A stretch of DNA of 64,000 nt from assembly GCF_900445235.1 (NCBI RefSeq), contig NZ_UFSM01000001.1:2743501-2807500 (forward strand). The letters run 5' to 3'. A model generated the notes under the pieces. It had not been told where the DNA came from, did no database searches, and was given only the letters and a program-made list of their open reading frames with translations. The translations under genes and the position numbers were made by a program. This DNA is from Aminobacter aminovorans (lineage in GTDB: Bacteria; Pseudomonadota; Alphaproteobacteria; Rhizobiales; Rhizobiaceae). Positions 15,546-24,023 of the stretch are shown here, in pieces (the stretch's first letter is position 1; each line of letters begins with the position of its first letter).

Positions 15546-17120
15546 ATGGGCGAAGACGCGGCAGTCGAGCAGGAACAAGCGGGCGGCAGGCGCGGACGTG
15601 GCGCAAGCGGTGGCGCAGCCGCGCGGCGCGCAGCGCGGACCGGTGGCGGGCCCGGCACCCAGCTCACCTACATCAAGCGCCAGATCAACCTTTATGAGGT
15701 GCTCAACGAAGAGGGCCTCGCCCTCATCGAGAAGAACGCCGACACGGTGCTCGAGGAGATCGGCATCGAGTTCCGTGACGACGCCGAGGCATTGGCGCTG
15801 TGGAAGGAAGCCGGCGCCGACGTCAAGGGCGAGCGGGTGCACTTTCCCAAGGGGCTGTGCCGCGAACTGCTGAAGACCGCGCCTTCCGTCTACACCCAGC
15901 ATGCACGCAATCCCGAGCGCTCGGTGCAGATCGGCGGCAACGCGACCGTTTTCGCACCTGTCTACGGTCCGCCCTTCGTGCGCGACCTCGACGGCAACAG
16001 GCGCTATGCCACGATCGAGGATTTCCGCAATTTCGTGAAGCTCGCCTTTATGGCGCCGTCGATCCACCATTCGGGCGGCACCGTGTGCGAGCCTGTCGAC
16101 GTGCCTGTCAACAAGCGCCACCTCGACATGATCTACAGCCACATCAAATTTTCGGACAAGCCGTTCATGGGCTCGGTGACCGCGCCCGAGCGCGCCGAGG
16201 ACACGGTGGCCATGGCCAAGATCGTGTTCGGCGACGACTTCGTCGAAAACAACACGGTGCTGACCAGCCTGATCAACGCCAACTCGCCGATGGTCTTCGA
16301 CGAGACCATGCTGGGTGCAGCCAAGGTCTATGCGCGCCACAACCAGGCCTGCATCGTCACGCCGTTCATCCTGGCCGGCGCGATGAGCCCGGTGACGGTC
16401 GCCGGCACCTTGACCCAGGTTCTGGCCGAGGTTCTGGCCGGCGCCTCGTTCACCCAGCTGATCCGCAAGGGCGCGCCGGTGCTGTTCGGCACCTTCGCCT
16501 CGTCGATCTCGATGCAGTCGGGCGCGCCGACCTTCGGCACGCCGGAGCCGTCGCTGGTGTCCTACGGCGCCGCCCAGCTGGCGCGCCGTCTCGGCCTGCC
16601 GTTCCGCACCGGCGGCTCGCTCTGCGCGTCGAAGGTTCCCGATGCGCAGGCGGCCTATGAAAGCGCCAACACGCTGAATTCGACTCTGCTTGCCGGCACC
16701 AATTTCGTGCTGCATTCGGCCGGCTGGCTCGAGGGCGGTCTCGCCTCGTGCTACGAGAAGTTCATGATGGACATCGACCAGCTTGGCATGCAGCAAAAAT
16801 TCGCCGAAGGCGTCGATCTCTCCGAAAACGGCCAGGCGATGGACGCCATCCGCCAGGTCGGGCCTGGCAGCCACTATCTCGGCTGCGACCATACGCAGGC
16901 CAATTTCCAGACCGCGTTCTACCGTTCCAGCATCGCCGACAACAATTCCTACGAGCAGTGGCTGGCCGAGGGGCAGAAGACGGCGCCGCAGCGTGCCAAC
17001 GAGCTTGCCCGTCGCTGGCTCGAAAGCTACGAGGCACCATATCTCGATCCCAGCATCGACGACGGCCTCAAGGACTTCATCGCCGCGAAGAAGGCGTCGA
17101 TGCCCGACGCCTTCACGTGA
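15546..17120 (+). CDS. MttB-family methyltransferase without pyrrolysine (paralogue 1)
   Basis: This 524-residue protein belongs to the trimethylamine methyltransferase (MttB) family: RNFVKLAFMAPSIHHSGGTVCEP, GAMSPVTVAGTLTQVLAE and NFVLHSAGWLEGGLASCYEKF motifs. No in-frame amber codon interrupts it, so it falls in the non-pyrrolysine group whose characterised members demethylate glycine betaine, proline betaine, carnitine or gamma-butyrobetaine. It would methylate the adjacent corrinoid protein. The substrate here is unknown. GGAAGG at good spacing supports the ATG at 15546 over the one at 15507. The N-terminus is an Arg/Gly/Ala-rich extension (residues 13-37). Confidence 0.9.
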   Translation: MGEDAAVEQEQAGGRRGRGASGGAAARRAARTGGGPGTQLTYIKRQINLYEVLNEEGLALIEKNADTVLEEIGIEFRDDAEALALWKEAGADVKGERVHFPKGLCRELLKTAPSVYTQHARNPERSVQIGGNATVFAPVYGPPFVRDLDGNRRYATIEDFRNFVKLAFMAPSIHHSGGTVCEPVDVPVNKRHLDMIYSHIKFSDKPFMGSVTAPERAEDTVAMAKIVFGDDFVENNTVLTSLINANSPMVFDETMLGAAKVYARHNQACIVTPFILAGAMSPVTVAGTLTQVLAEVLAGASFTQLIRKGAPVLFGTFASSISMQSGAPTFGTPEPSLVSYGAAQLARRLGLPFRTGGSLCASKVPDAQAAYESANTLNSTLLAGTNFVLHSAGWLEGGLASCYEKFMMDIDQLGMQQKFAEGVDLSENGQAMDAIRQVGPGSHYLGCDHTQANFQTAFYRSSIADNNSYEQWLAEGQKTAPQRANELARRWLESYEAPYLDPSIDDGLKDFIAAKKASMPDAFT

Positions 17121-17216
17121 AAGGAGCCCGTTTCAGGCGGGGCTAAAGTCGCCAGCATCATTCACAAGGAAGTCTGGCGGAGCGCATTCTCCGATCCGGA
17201 CAAGAAGGGGTGACGC

Positions 17217-17990
17217 TTGCCGTCCCCCGACCTTGATGAGATTTCCACCGCGCTGGCCGGTCATGGCCTCATCCAGCGCGGCGGTTTTGTCTTTGAAGGC
17301 GAAGGTGTCGGGGAAGGCGAAGGTGTCGGGGAAGGCGAAGGTGTCGGGGAAGGCGAAGGTGTCGGGGAAGGCAAAGCTGTCGGGCAAGGCAAAGATGTCG
17401 TGCCGGACGGCCCGGCAGGCCGGGCGGCGCGGTCGGTGCTGCTGGTGGGGCAGGCGGGTGCGGCACTCTGGCCGCATTTCCTGCGTTGGCGCGAGCAGCA
17501 GCCGGCCAATCTCGCCAATCCGCTCGACAGCTGGTCGCGCGAAGTGATCGGTGCCGTGGCGCGCGAGTTCGGGGCGCGCGCGGTGTCGCCATCCGACAAG
17601 CCCTACCTGCCGTTCCAGCAATGGGCGATGCGGGCGGAAGGGCTCAGGCCGTCGCCGCTGGGCATACTGATGCATCCCGCATACGGGCTCTGGCATGCCT
17701 ATCGCGGAGCGCTGCTGTTCGAGGTCGAACTGGCGTTCGCGGAACGTCGCGAACAGAGTCACCTTTGCGACTTATGTCCCGGAAAACCTTGCCTGAAACC
17801 CTGCCCGGTCGATGCATATTCGGATGCCGGCTTTGCGTATGAAAAATGCCTCGGGCATGTGCGCGGCGCCTCGGGAGGTGCCTGCCGGACGCAAGGGTGC
17901 CTCGATCGCAATGCCTGTCCCTATGGGCTGGCCTATCGTTATCCGGCGGATGTCCAGGCCTTTCACATGAAAAGCTACGCCAGCCTCTGA
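17217..17990 (+). CDS. 8-Cys ferredoxin-like protein with N-terminal Gly-Glu repeat
   Basis: This 257-residue protein has two cysteine clusters at its C-terminal end: Cys184, 187, 192, 196 (CDLCPGKPCLKPCP) and Cys211, 223, 228, 234. This suits two 4Fe-4S clusters as in QueG-like and ferredoxin-type proteins. Residues about 27-62 are a low-complexity stretch of GEGVGE units encoded by an 18-bp tandem repeat. The start is a TTG preceded by AAGGGG at 6 bases; no in-frame ATG occurs until about residue 138. It follows mttB by 96 bases, so it may supply electrons to the corrinoid system, but this is inference. Confidence 0.7.
   Translation: MPSPDLDEISTALAGHGLIQRGGFVFEGEGVGEGEGVGEGEGVGEGEGVGEGKAVGQGKDVVPDGPAGRAARSVLLVGQAGAALWPHFLRWREQQPANLANPLDSWSREVIGAVAREFGARAVSPSDKPYLPFQQWAMRAEGLRPSPLGILMHPAYGLWHAYRGALLFEVELAFAERREQSHLCDLCPGKPCLKPCPVDAYSDAGFAYEKCLGHVRGASGGACRTQGCLDRNACPYGLAYRYPADVQAFHMKSYASL
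17295..17402 (+). repeat. 18-bp in-frame tandem repeat
   Basis: Four exact copies of GAAGGCGAAGGTGTCGGG (17295-17366) are followed by two degenerate copies (17367-17384, 17385-17402). The unit length keeps the reading frame, so copy-number change would lengthen or shorten the protein by six residues without a frameshift. Confidence 0.95.
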
Positions 17991-18060
17991 GCTCGCTTGC
18001 TGCTGGCCCAATCGCTTTCCCGGCTCCCTTGTTGCCTTTCGCTGTCGATCGGCCTATTCG

Positions 18061-18077
18061 AAGTCATCAGATGACTT
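18061..18077. promoter_or_regulatory. GntR/FCD-type palindromic operator
   Basis: AAGTCATCAGATGACTT is a perfect 8+1+8 palindrome. Sites of the GTCATC-N-GATGAC kind are known for FCD-family GntR regulators. It ends one base before the regulator's ATG, which implies autoregulation. Confidence 0.75.
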
Positions 18078-18078
18078 G

Positions 18079-18768
18079 ATGAATATAACCATGCAGCCAG
18101 CCACGCGAACCAATCTCACCGACAGCGCCGCCGATAGCCTGCGCGCAGAAATCGTCAGCGGCCGCTGGGCCGTGGGCGAGCGTATTCCCAATGAAGCGGC
18201 GCTCACCGACCTGCTTTCGGTAAGCCGCGGCACGGTGCGCGAAGCTGTCCGCGTCCTGGTCTCGCAAGGCCTGCTCGATACGCGGCAAGGGTCCGGCACC
18301 TATGTCCGCTCGGCGGTCGATCCGTCGGCGGTGCTGGATCGCGTCAAGCGCGCCGGCCTGCGCGACCAGTGGGAGACGCGCGCCGCCCTGGACGCCGAGG
18401 CGGCGCGGCTGGCAGCGCAGCGCCATACGCCAGCCGATCTGGTGAAAATGCGCCGCTTGCTGGCGGCGCGCGGCGCGGTTGCCGATGGCGGGCACGAGGC
18501 CTTCATTCGCCGCGACATCGCCTTCCACAAGTCGGTCGTCGAGGCCTCCGGCAACCGGGCAATGATCGAACTCTACGACTTCTTCACCGGCGCCATCGCC
18601 GAGACGATCAAGGCGACGCTGGCCGGCGAACTGCCCGAGCCTGACGCGCCGGCCCATGCGGCCATCGTCGATGCCGTCGCCTCCGGCGACCCGGACAGGG
18701 CTGCCGCGGCAGTCCGCGCCTTCATGGCGCCGGTGCTTCTCGAACTCGACAGGTTGCTTGCCCGATGA
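18079..18768 (+). CDS. GntR-family regulator (FCD domain)
   Basis: This 229-residue protein has an N-terminal GntR winged helix (SAADSLRAEIVSGRWAVGERIPNEAALTDLLSVSRGTVREA, about residues 15-55) and a C-terminal all-helical FCD ligand-binding domain (DIAFHKSVVEASGNRAM; HAAIVDAVASGDPDRAAAAVRAFM). FCD domains usually bind small carboxylates through a metal. No ribosome-binding site is evident upstream, so translation may be leaderless or start at the ATG at 18091. The stop overlaps the MFS gene as ATGA, so it probably controls that transporter. Confidence 0.85.
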   Translation: MNITMQPATRTNLTDSAADSLRAEIVSGRWAVGERIPNEAALTDLLSVSRGTVREAVRVLVSQGLLDTRQGSGTYVRSAVDPSAVLDRVKRAGLRDQWETRAALDAEAARLAAQRHTPADLVKMRRLLAARGAVADGGHEAFIRRDIAFHKSVVEASGNRAMIELYDFFTGAIAETIKATLAGELPEPDAPAHAAIVDAVASGDPDRAAAAVRAFMAPVLLELDRLLAR

Positions 18769-20075
18769 ACCAGAGCTTTGTTCCGGCCGGCCGGCCGGCC
18801 CAGGCCGTCGCCATCGATGGTCTCGACGACCAGCTCGTCGATTCCGAGATCGACAGCCTGCCGGCACCGCAGGCGCCCGTCCTGCGCAGCGGCATGGCGC
18901 GTTTCGTGCTCGGCGCCAGCCTGGTGCTGATCGCCTTCAATCTCAGGCCGATCTTTTCCAGCCTCTCGGTGCTGTTGCCGGAGGTGATGCAGGCAACCGG
19001 CCTGTCGCCCGCCGGCGCCAGCCTTTTGACGACGCTGCCGGTGCTCTGCCTTGGCCTGTTTGCGCCGCTGGCCCCAAAGTTGGCGCAGCGCTTCGGCGCC
19101 GAGCGCACGTTGCTGTTCGCGCTGGCGCTGCTGGCCCTTGGCACTGTCCTGCGAGGCCTCGGCACCGTGCCGCTGCTGTTCATCGCGAGCTTCATGGCCG
19201 GCGCCGCAATCGCCATCGGCAACGTGCTCCTGCCCGGGCTGGTCAAGCGCGACTTCCCCGACAAGGCGGCGATGATGACCGGGCTCTATACGATGGCGCT
19301 TTGCGCTGGGGCTGCTTCGGCCTCGGGACTGACACTGCCCATAGAACATCTGCTGACGGGCTCCTGGTCCGGCGCGCTCGCCGCCTGGGCGGTTCCCGCC
19401 TTCATCGTGCTGCTCATCTGGACGCCGCAGGCGCTCGGCAGCCACAGGCAGGCGAGCCAAAGCGGCTACCGCGTCGTCGGCCTGTGGCGCGACCGGCTGG
19501 CCTGGCAGGTCACCTTGTTCATGGGGCTGCAGTCGGCGCTCGCCTATTGCGTCTTCGGCTGGCTGGCGCCGATCCTGCGCGAGCGCGGCTTCGATGCCAC
19601 GACGGCCGGCGCGATCGTGTCTTTGTCGGTCATGGCGCAGGTCGTGACCTGCCTTGCCGTGCCCTCGATCGCCATTCGCCGCAAGGACCAGCGCGGCGTC
19701 AATGTGGCGCTCGTCGTGGCTGCCGTGACGGCATTGCTCGGCATTCTGTTTGCGCCGACCTCGACGATCCTGTTCTGGGCCGTGCTGCAGGGCATCGGCC
19801 AGGGCGGGCTGATTGCCGCCGCCATGACGCTGATCGTGCTGCGCTCGCCGGATTCCCATGTCGCGGCCCATCTCTCCGGCATGGCGCAGGGCGTGGGCTA
19901 CACGCTGGCGGCCATCGGCCCGCTGCTTGTCGGGCTGATCCGCAACTGGACCGGCAGCTTCGCCGCCTCTTCGGTGCTGTTCGTCGCCCTTGGCCTTGGC
20001 GTCGCGATCACGGGACTGGGCGCGGGCAGGGCGCTGCATGTCGGCGCGCGCACCGAGCGGACCTCTGCCGCCTGA
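18765..20075 (+). CDS. MFS transporter, CynX/NimT type
   Basis: This 436-residue protein has about twelve hydrophobic segments. The FNLRPIFSSLSVLLPEVMQATGLS start of the membrane region and a later TMALCAGAASASGLTLPI match the CynX/NimT (cyanate, nitroimidazole) branch of the major facilitator superfamily. A polar N-terminal extension of about 40 residues is unusual. It overlaps the regulator gene by four bases, so both are co-expressed. The substrate is unknown. Confidence 0.85.
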   Translation: MNQSFVPAGRPAQAVAIDGLDDQLVDSEIDSLPAPQAPVLRSGMARFVLGASLVLIAFNLRPIFSSLSVLLPEVMQATGLSPAGASLLTTLPVLCLGLFAPLAPKLAQRFGAERTLLFALALLALGTVLRGLGTVPLLFIASFMAGAAIAIGNVLLPGLVKRDFPDKAAMMTGLYTMALCAGAASASGLTLPIEHLLTGSWSGALAAWAVPAFIVLLIWTPQALGSHRQASQSGYRVVGLWRDRLAWQVTLFMGLQSALAYCVFGWLAPILRERGFDATTAGAIVSLSVMAQVVTCLAVPSIAIRRKDQRGVNVALVVAAVTALLGILFAPTSTILFWAVLQGIGQGGLIAAAMTLIVLRSPDSHVAAHLSGMAQGVGYTLAAIGPLLVGLIRNWTGSFAASSVLFVALGLGVAITGLGAGRALHVGARTERTSAA

Positions 20076-20135
20076 GCTTGTCTGGCGGGCTGAAGTCCCT
20101 ATGTTCGCGACGGGACAGACAGAAGGAGCCTTGCC

Positions 20136-20867
20136 ATGTCGACCAAGCGCGAGATCGAGATCAGGACGGCGGATGGCGTCTGCAAGGCTGGGCTGTTCGC
20201 AGCTGCCAAGGCGAAAGCCGGTGTGATCCTCTATATGGATGCCTTCGGTCCGCGCCCGGCGCTGGGCGAGATGGCTGAACGGCTGGGCAGCCACGGCTAT
20301 GCGGTGCTGGTGCCCGACCTGTTTTATCGTGCAGGCGCCTATGGTCCGTTCGACGCCAAGACGGGCTTCGTCGAGGAGAAGACGCGGACCGAGTTGCGTG
20401 CCCTGATCGGCGGCACAACGCAGGAGATGACCGTACGCGACACGGGCTCCTTCATCGACGCGTTGGCAAAGGTCGGCGCGACGGGCCCGATTGGCACTGT
20501 CGGCTATTGCATGGGCGGCTCGCGTGCGCTCAACGCCGCCGCCGCCCATCCGGGTCGCATCGTGGCCGCGGCAAGCTTCCATGGCGGCAATCTGGCCAGC
20601 GATGCGCCCGATAGCCCGCACCGCAGCGCGGCAAAGATCAAGGCGCGCGTCTATGTCGGCTCTGCCGGTGTCGACGCCAGCTTCCCGCCGGAACAGTCGG
20701 CAATCCTGGCCGAGAGCCTGCGCACTGCCGGCGTCGACCACATACTCGAAAACTATGTCGGCATGGGCCATGGCTGGTGCGTATCCGACCACGGCGTCTA
20801 CGACGCTGTCGGCGCCGAGCGCCACTGGAAGCGGCTGACGGCGTTGTTTGAGGAAACGCTGGCGTAA
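20136..20867 (+). CDS. Dienelactone hydrolase family protein
   Basis: This 243-residue alpha/beta hydrolase has a Cys nucleophile elbow (GTVGYCMGGSRALNAAA, Cys near residue 128) and a His near the C-terminus (VGMGHGWC). This is the Cys-His pattern of dienelactone hydrolases. AAGGAG sits upstream. Family members open lactones in aromatic degradation, but many have other substrates; no aromatic pathway genes are close. Confidence 0.8.
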   Translation: MSTKREIEIRTADGVCKAGLFAAAKAKAGVILYMDAFGPRPALGEMAERLGSHGYAVLVPDLFYRAGAYGPFDAKTGFVEEKTRTELRALIGGTTQEMTVRDTGSFIDALAKVGATGPIGTVGYCMGGSRALNAAAAHPGRIVAAASFHGGNLASDAPDSPHRSAAKIKARVYVGSAGVDASFPPEQSAILAESLRTAGVDHILENYVGMGHGWCVSDHGVYDAVGAERHWKRLTALFEETLA

Positions 20868-20978
20868 CTTCCAACTTTGCCATCCTGACAGCTTCGGCTA
20901 TCAGGCACCGAACAGCTTGATCCGACAAACAGGGTTCGCGCGCCGGCGAGGCGCCGAGGCCAGCGGGAACACTCCGGA

Positions 20979-22157
20979 ATGCAGTCCTTTGATGTCGTGG
21001 TGATCGGCGCCGGCGCGGCCGGCATGATGTGCGCCGTGGAAGCCGGCAAGCGCGGCCGCTCGGTGCTGGTCGTCGATCACGCTTCGGCGCCCGGCGAAAA
21101 GATCCGGATTTCCGGCGGCGGGCGCTGCAACTTCACCAACATCCACGCCAGCCCGAAGAATTTTCTGTCGCAGAACCCGCATTTCTGCATCTCGGCGCTG
21201 AGCCGCTACACCCAGCGCAATTTCATCGGCCTCGTCGAGAGCTACGGCATCGCCTATCACGAGAAGACGCTCGGCCAGCTGTTCTGCGACGGCTCGGCAC
21301 GCCAGATCATCGAGATGATGGTCGAGGAAATGCAGCAAAACGGCGCCGAGCTGAGGCTGTCGACCACGGTCGAGGACATCAGCAGGACCGCCGACGGGTT
21401 CGAGCTGTTTGTCTCCGGCAGCCGGGTGGCGTGCAAGTCGCTGGTGGTCGCCTGCGGCGGCAAGTCGATCCCCAAGATGGGAGCGACCGGTTTCGGCTAC
21501 GAGATTGCCGCGCAGTTCGGGCTGCCTGTTGTCGAGACGCGGCCGGCGCTGGTGCCGCTGACCTTCGACGCCAACACCTTGCAGAAACTGACGCCGCTTG
21601 CCGGCATCGCTGTCGATGCCGATGTTGCCTGCGGCAAGACCCGCTTTTACGAAGCCATGCTGTTCACCCACCGCGGCATCAGCGGGCCGTCGATCCTGCA
21701 GATCTCGTCCTACTGGCGCGAGGGCGACGAAATTGCGATCTCGATGCTGCCGGGCACCGATGTCGCGGCGATCCTGCGCGAGGCCAAGCGCGCTAACGGG
21801 CGCCAGGCGGTGCAGACCGTTCTCGCCGCCCACCTGCCCAAGAAGCTGGCCCAGGCAATTGCCGAGCGGCTCGGCTTCAACGGCAATCTCGCCGATCTGA
21901 ACGATACGCATCTGAAAGCCGTCGATGCCGCTGTCAATCAGTGGCGTATCAAGCCTGCCGGGTCCGAGGGCTATCGTACGGCGGAAGTGACGCTTGGCGG
22001 CGTCGACACCAGGTCGCTAGACCAGAAGACGATGCAGGTGAAATCGGTGCCGGGCCTTTTCTTCATCGGCGAGGTCGTCGACGTCACCGGCTGGCTCGGC
22101 GGCTATAATTTCCAGTGGGCATGGTCGTCGGGCTGGGCGGCCGGGCGGGCAGCCTGA
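20979..22157 (+). CDS. HI0933/YhiN-family flavoprotein
   Basis: This 392-residue protein starts with a dinucleotide motif (VVVIGAGAAGMMCAVEAG) followed by KIRISGGGRCNFTN, the family mark of the HI0933-type NAD(P)/FAD-dependent oxidoreductases. VDVTGWLGGYNFQWAWSSGWAAG ends it. The physiological reaction is not established for the family. It is a stand-alone gene without evident operon partner. Confidence 0.85.
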   Translation: MQSFDVVVIGAGAAGMMCAVEAGKRGRSVLVVDHASAPGEKIRISGGGRCNFTNIHASPKNFLSQNPHFCISALSRYTQRNFIGLVESYGIAYHEKTLGQLFCDGSARQIIEMMVEEMQQNGAELRLSTTVEDISRTADGFELFVSGSRVACKSLVVACGGKSIPKMGATGFGYEIAAQFGLPVVETRPALVPLTFDANTLQKLTPLAGIAVDADVACGKTRFYEAMLFTHRGISGPSILQISSYWREGDEIAISMLPGTDVAAILREAKRANGRQAVQTVLAAHLPKKLAQAIAERLGFNGNLADLNDTHLKAVDAAVNQWRIKPAGSEGYRTAEVTLGGVDTRSLDQKTMQVKSVPGLFFIGEVVDVTGWLGGYNFQWAWSSGWAAGRAA

Positions 22158-22193
22158 TCCTGCTCATCCCTGTTTTCGTTGTGCATCCAACGC

Positions 22194-22218
22194 ATCCGCA
22201 TCGCAACATCCTGCGGAT
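22194..22218. terminator. Weak inverted repeat after the flavoprotein gene
   Basis: ATCCGCA (22194-22200) and TGCGGAT (22212-22218) could form a stem with an 11-base loop. No T-run follows, so a terminator role is doubtful. Confidence 0.3.
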
Positions 22219-22272
22219 ACACAGGTTTCCGATACCGACTGCCACCTGAATCAATCAAAAGGTGTGGTGCGG

Positions 22273-23358
22273 ATGTTCTCGACAATCAAGGCGTTTGCCG
22301 TTTCGCTGGCGCTCGGCGGCGCGCTGGTGATGCCTGTTTTGGCCGACCAGCAACAATGCTCGTGCAAGAACCTGCAAAGCGTCCAGGAAGAGCTCAGAAA
22401 CGCAGACTACGCGGCAAAGTTCTTCGCCGACATGGCAGCACAGCTCAAGGCAGTCGAGGACCCGCTGATCGAGGCGCACAAAATCCCGACGCATCCGGAT
22501 TCCGACGTCAGCATCTATCACCGCTCGTCGCTGAAACGGACCGAAATCATGGGGAGGTTCCGCTTACCCCACCGTCCCGCCCATGGTTATACCGGGCCAG
22601 CGACGGTCGACATGAAATATGGCAGTTGCGAGCAGCAACCCGCTGCACTCGAAGCCCTGCGAGCGGGCTCGCAATGCAAGGAACTTGCTGATTTCGCGCT
22701 CGAGCACGAAGCTGTTCACCGGGCGAAATGCGCAAGAGACACCGCCACCGTCTACTGGGACAGACTGCCGAGCCACTTCGCGGCTGAGGAAGCGGAGCGC
22801 TATCGCGAACAGGCCAAAGCGACACGGTCATTGCTCAAGCGCATCGTCGACCAAGGCACGGTTACCATCGAGGCAAAGCTCGAGCCGCGCATCAAGGGGC
22901 CGCAGTTCGACGTGACCTACTCTTATGTCACCCAGTCGGTGGAGATGGAGGGCAACAGTTCGCCGGGATCCGACACATGGATGCTGAAGGGGAAAACGCG
23001 TCGGGCAGGCAAGATCAAGAGCGTAAGGATTGCCGGCATGTCATGCACCTCGAGCGGTCAGATCAACGACGACATCGACATGGCGCTGGAACTCGACGGG
23101 CTGACCATGGCTCTCGACAACAAATCGAAAGGCAGGCCGGGCGACGTGAAGATCCGCTGCAAGGGCGGCCATGGCATGTCGATGCGCCCGCAAGGAGAAG
23201 TCGACGGCGGCAATGTCTTTGCCAATGAGAGCTTTACCGTCGACACCGAGGTGTCCCAGGATGTCAGCACCTTGCCCTTCGCCAAATATGTCACCGGCGG
23301 TATGTCCGTCAGCGGCAAGAACACGGTGAACGTCAAGCTGGTCTGCCCCGGCTCGTGA
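22273..23358 (+). CDS. Exported HExxH-containing protein of unknown family
   Basis: This 361-residue protein has a Sec signal (FSTIKAFAVSLALGGALVMPVLA). Around residues 140-160 lies ALEHEAVHRAKCARD, which contains an HExxH sequence (HEAVH) as in zinc metallopeptidases. The C-terminal half (from about 205) is beta-rich, with two cysteines near residues 257 and 298. I do not recognise a family. The metal site is an inference from one motif, and no third ligand was confirmed. The ATG at 22273 is preferred over GTGs at 22264 and 22267. Confidence 0.6.
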   Translation: MFSTIKAFAVSLALGGALVMPVLADQQQCSCKNLQSVQEELRNADYAAKFFADMAAQLKAVEDPLIEAHKIPTHPDSDVSIYHRSSLKRTEIMGRFRLPHRPAHGYTGPATVDMKYGSCEQQPAALEALRAGSQCKELADFALEHEAVHRAKCARDTATVYWDRLPSHFAAEEAERYREQAKATRSLLKRIVDQGTVTIEAKLEPRIKGPQFDVTYSYVTQSVEMEGNSSPGSDTWMLKGKTRRAGKIKSVRIAGMSCTSSGQINDDIDMALELDGLTMALDNKSKGRPGDVKIRCKGGHGMSMRPQGEVDGGNVFANESFTVDTEVSQDVSTLPFAKYVTGGMSVSGKNTVNVKLVCPGS

Positions 23359-23457
23359 CGGAGGTGTCGCGCCGCCCGGCATGTCTTGGGTTGGCGCCGA
23401 AACTTTTTTCTTCGCAGCACCCCAAGGATTGCCTCAAAGCTTTCGTCCAACGGACAA

Positions 23458-24021
23458 ATGATGGCGATGATGCTGGACGAAAGCGAAGCCTCCGACGGCG
23501 ATCTGGTCGGACGAGCGCGCGATGGCGACAGGACAGCTTTCGGCGAACTCGTCGAGAGGCATTACGGATTCGTCCATCGTGTCGCCTGGCGCTGGTGCGG
23601 CAACAGGTCGGATGCCGAAGACATCGCTCAGGAGGTCTGCGCGCGGTTGGGCCGGGCCATCCGCGACTATCGCGGCGGCTCTGCCTTCACGACATGGCTC
23701 TATGCGATGACGCTGAACGCCGCGCGCGACATGCAGCGCAAATCGGCGCGAGAGACGGCGAAGACCACCGCCTATGGCGTCCATGCGCTTGTCGCGGGAG
23801 ATGGCGGGCCGGAAACGGAAGATCCGACGGAGCGGATGTGGGCGGCGGTCAGGCAGTTGCCGGACAAGCAGCGCGACGCAATCCTTCTCGTCTATGGCGA
23901 GGGCTTGAGCCATGCGGCAGCGGCGGATGCCATGGCGATCGCCGAGGCCACCGTGTCCTGGCACATCCATGAAGCGAAGAATCGGCTTAAGCTGCTCATG
24001 CGCTCGGCCGGGGAAGAGTGA
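23458..24021 (+). CDS. ECF RNA polymerase sigma factor
   Basis: This 187-residue protein has sigma region 2 (FGELVERHYGFVHRVAWRWCGNRSDAEDIAQEVCARLG, then TWLYAMTLNAARD) and region 4 (RQLPDKQRDAILLVYGEGLSHAAAADAMAIAEATVSWHIHEAKNRLK). The next gene starts three bases after its stop (TGACCATGG), so the two are co-translated. Several Met codons cluster at the start; 23458 is chosen. A conventional ECF -35 GGAAC upstream was not evident. Confidence 0.85.
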   Translation: MMAMMLDESEASDGDLVGRARDGDRTAFGELVERHYGFVHRVAWRWCGNRSDAEDIAQEVCARLGRAIRDYRGGSAFTTWLYAMTLNAARDMQRKSARETAKTTAYGVHALVAGDGGPETEDPTERMWAAVRQLPDKQRDAILLVYGEGLSHAAAADAMAIAEATVSWHIHEAKNRLKLLMRSAGEE

Positions 24022-24023
24022 CC

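Noticed and set aside
15336..16892. Minus-strand frame of 518 codons over mttB
   Set aside because: Opposite strand of a clear MttB gene; no recognisable motif.
15546..17120. Amber codon read as pyrrolysine in mttB
   Set aside because: Both MttB genes are open without internal TAG, so pyrrolysine is not needed.
17295..17402. CRISPR-like repeat
   Set aside because: Units are contiguous without spacers and lie in a reading frame, so it is a coding tandem repeat.
18573..20825. Long minus-strand frame (750 codons) over the regulator, MFS and hydrolase genes
   Set aside because: Low-complexity Arg/Gln/His-rich product with no domain, antisense to genes with clear domains and ribosome-binding sites.
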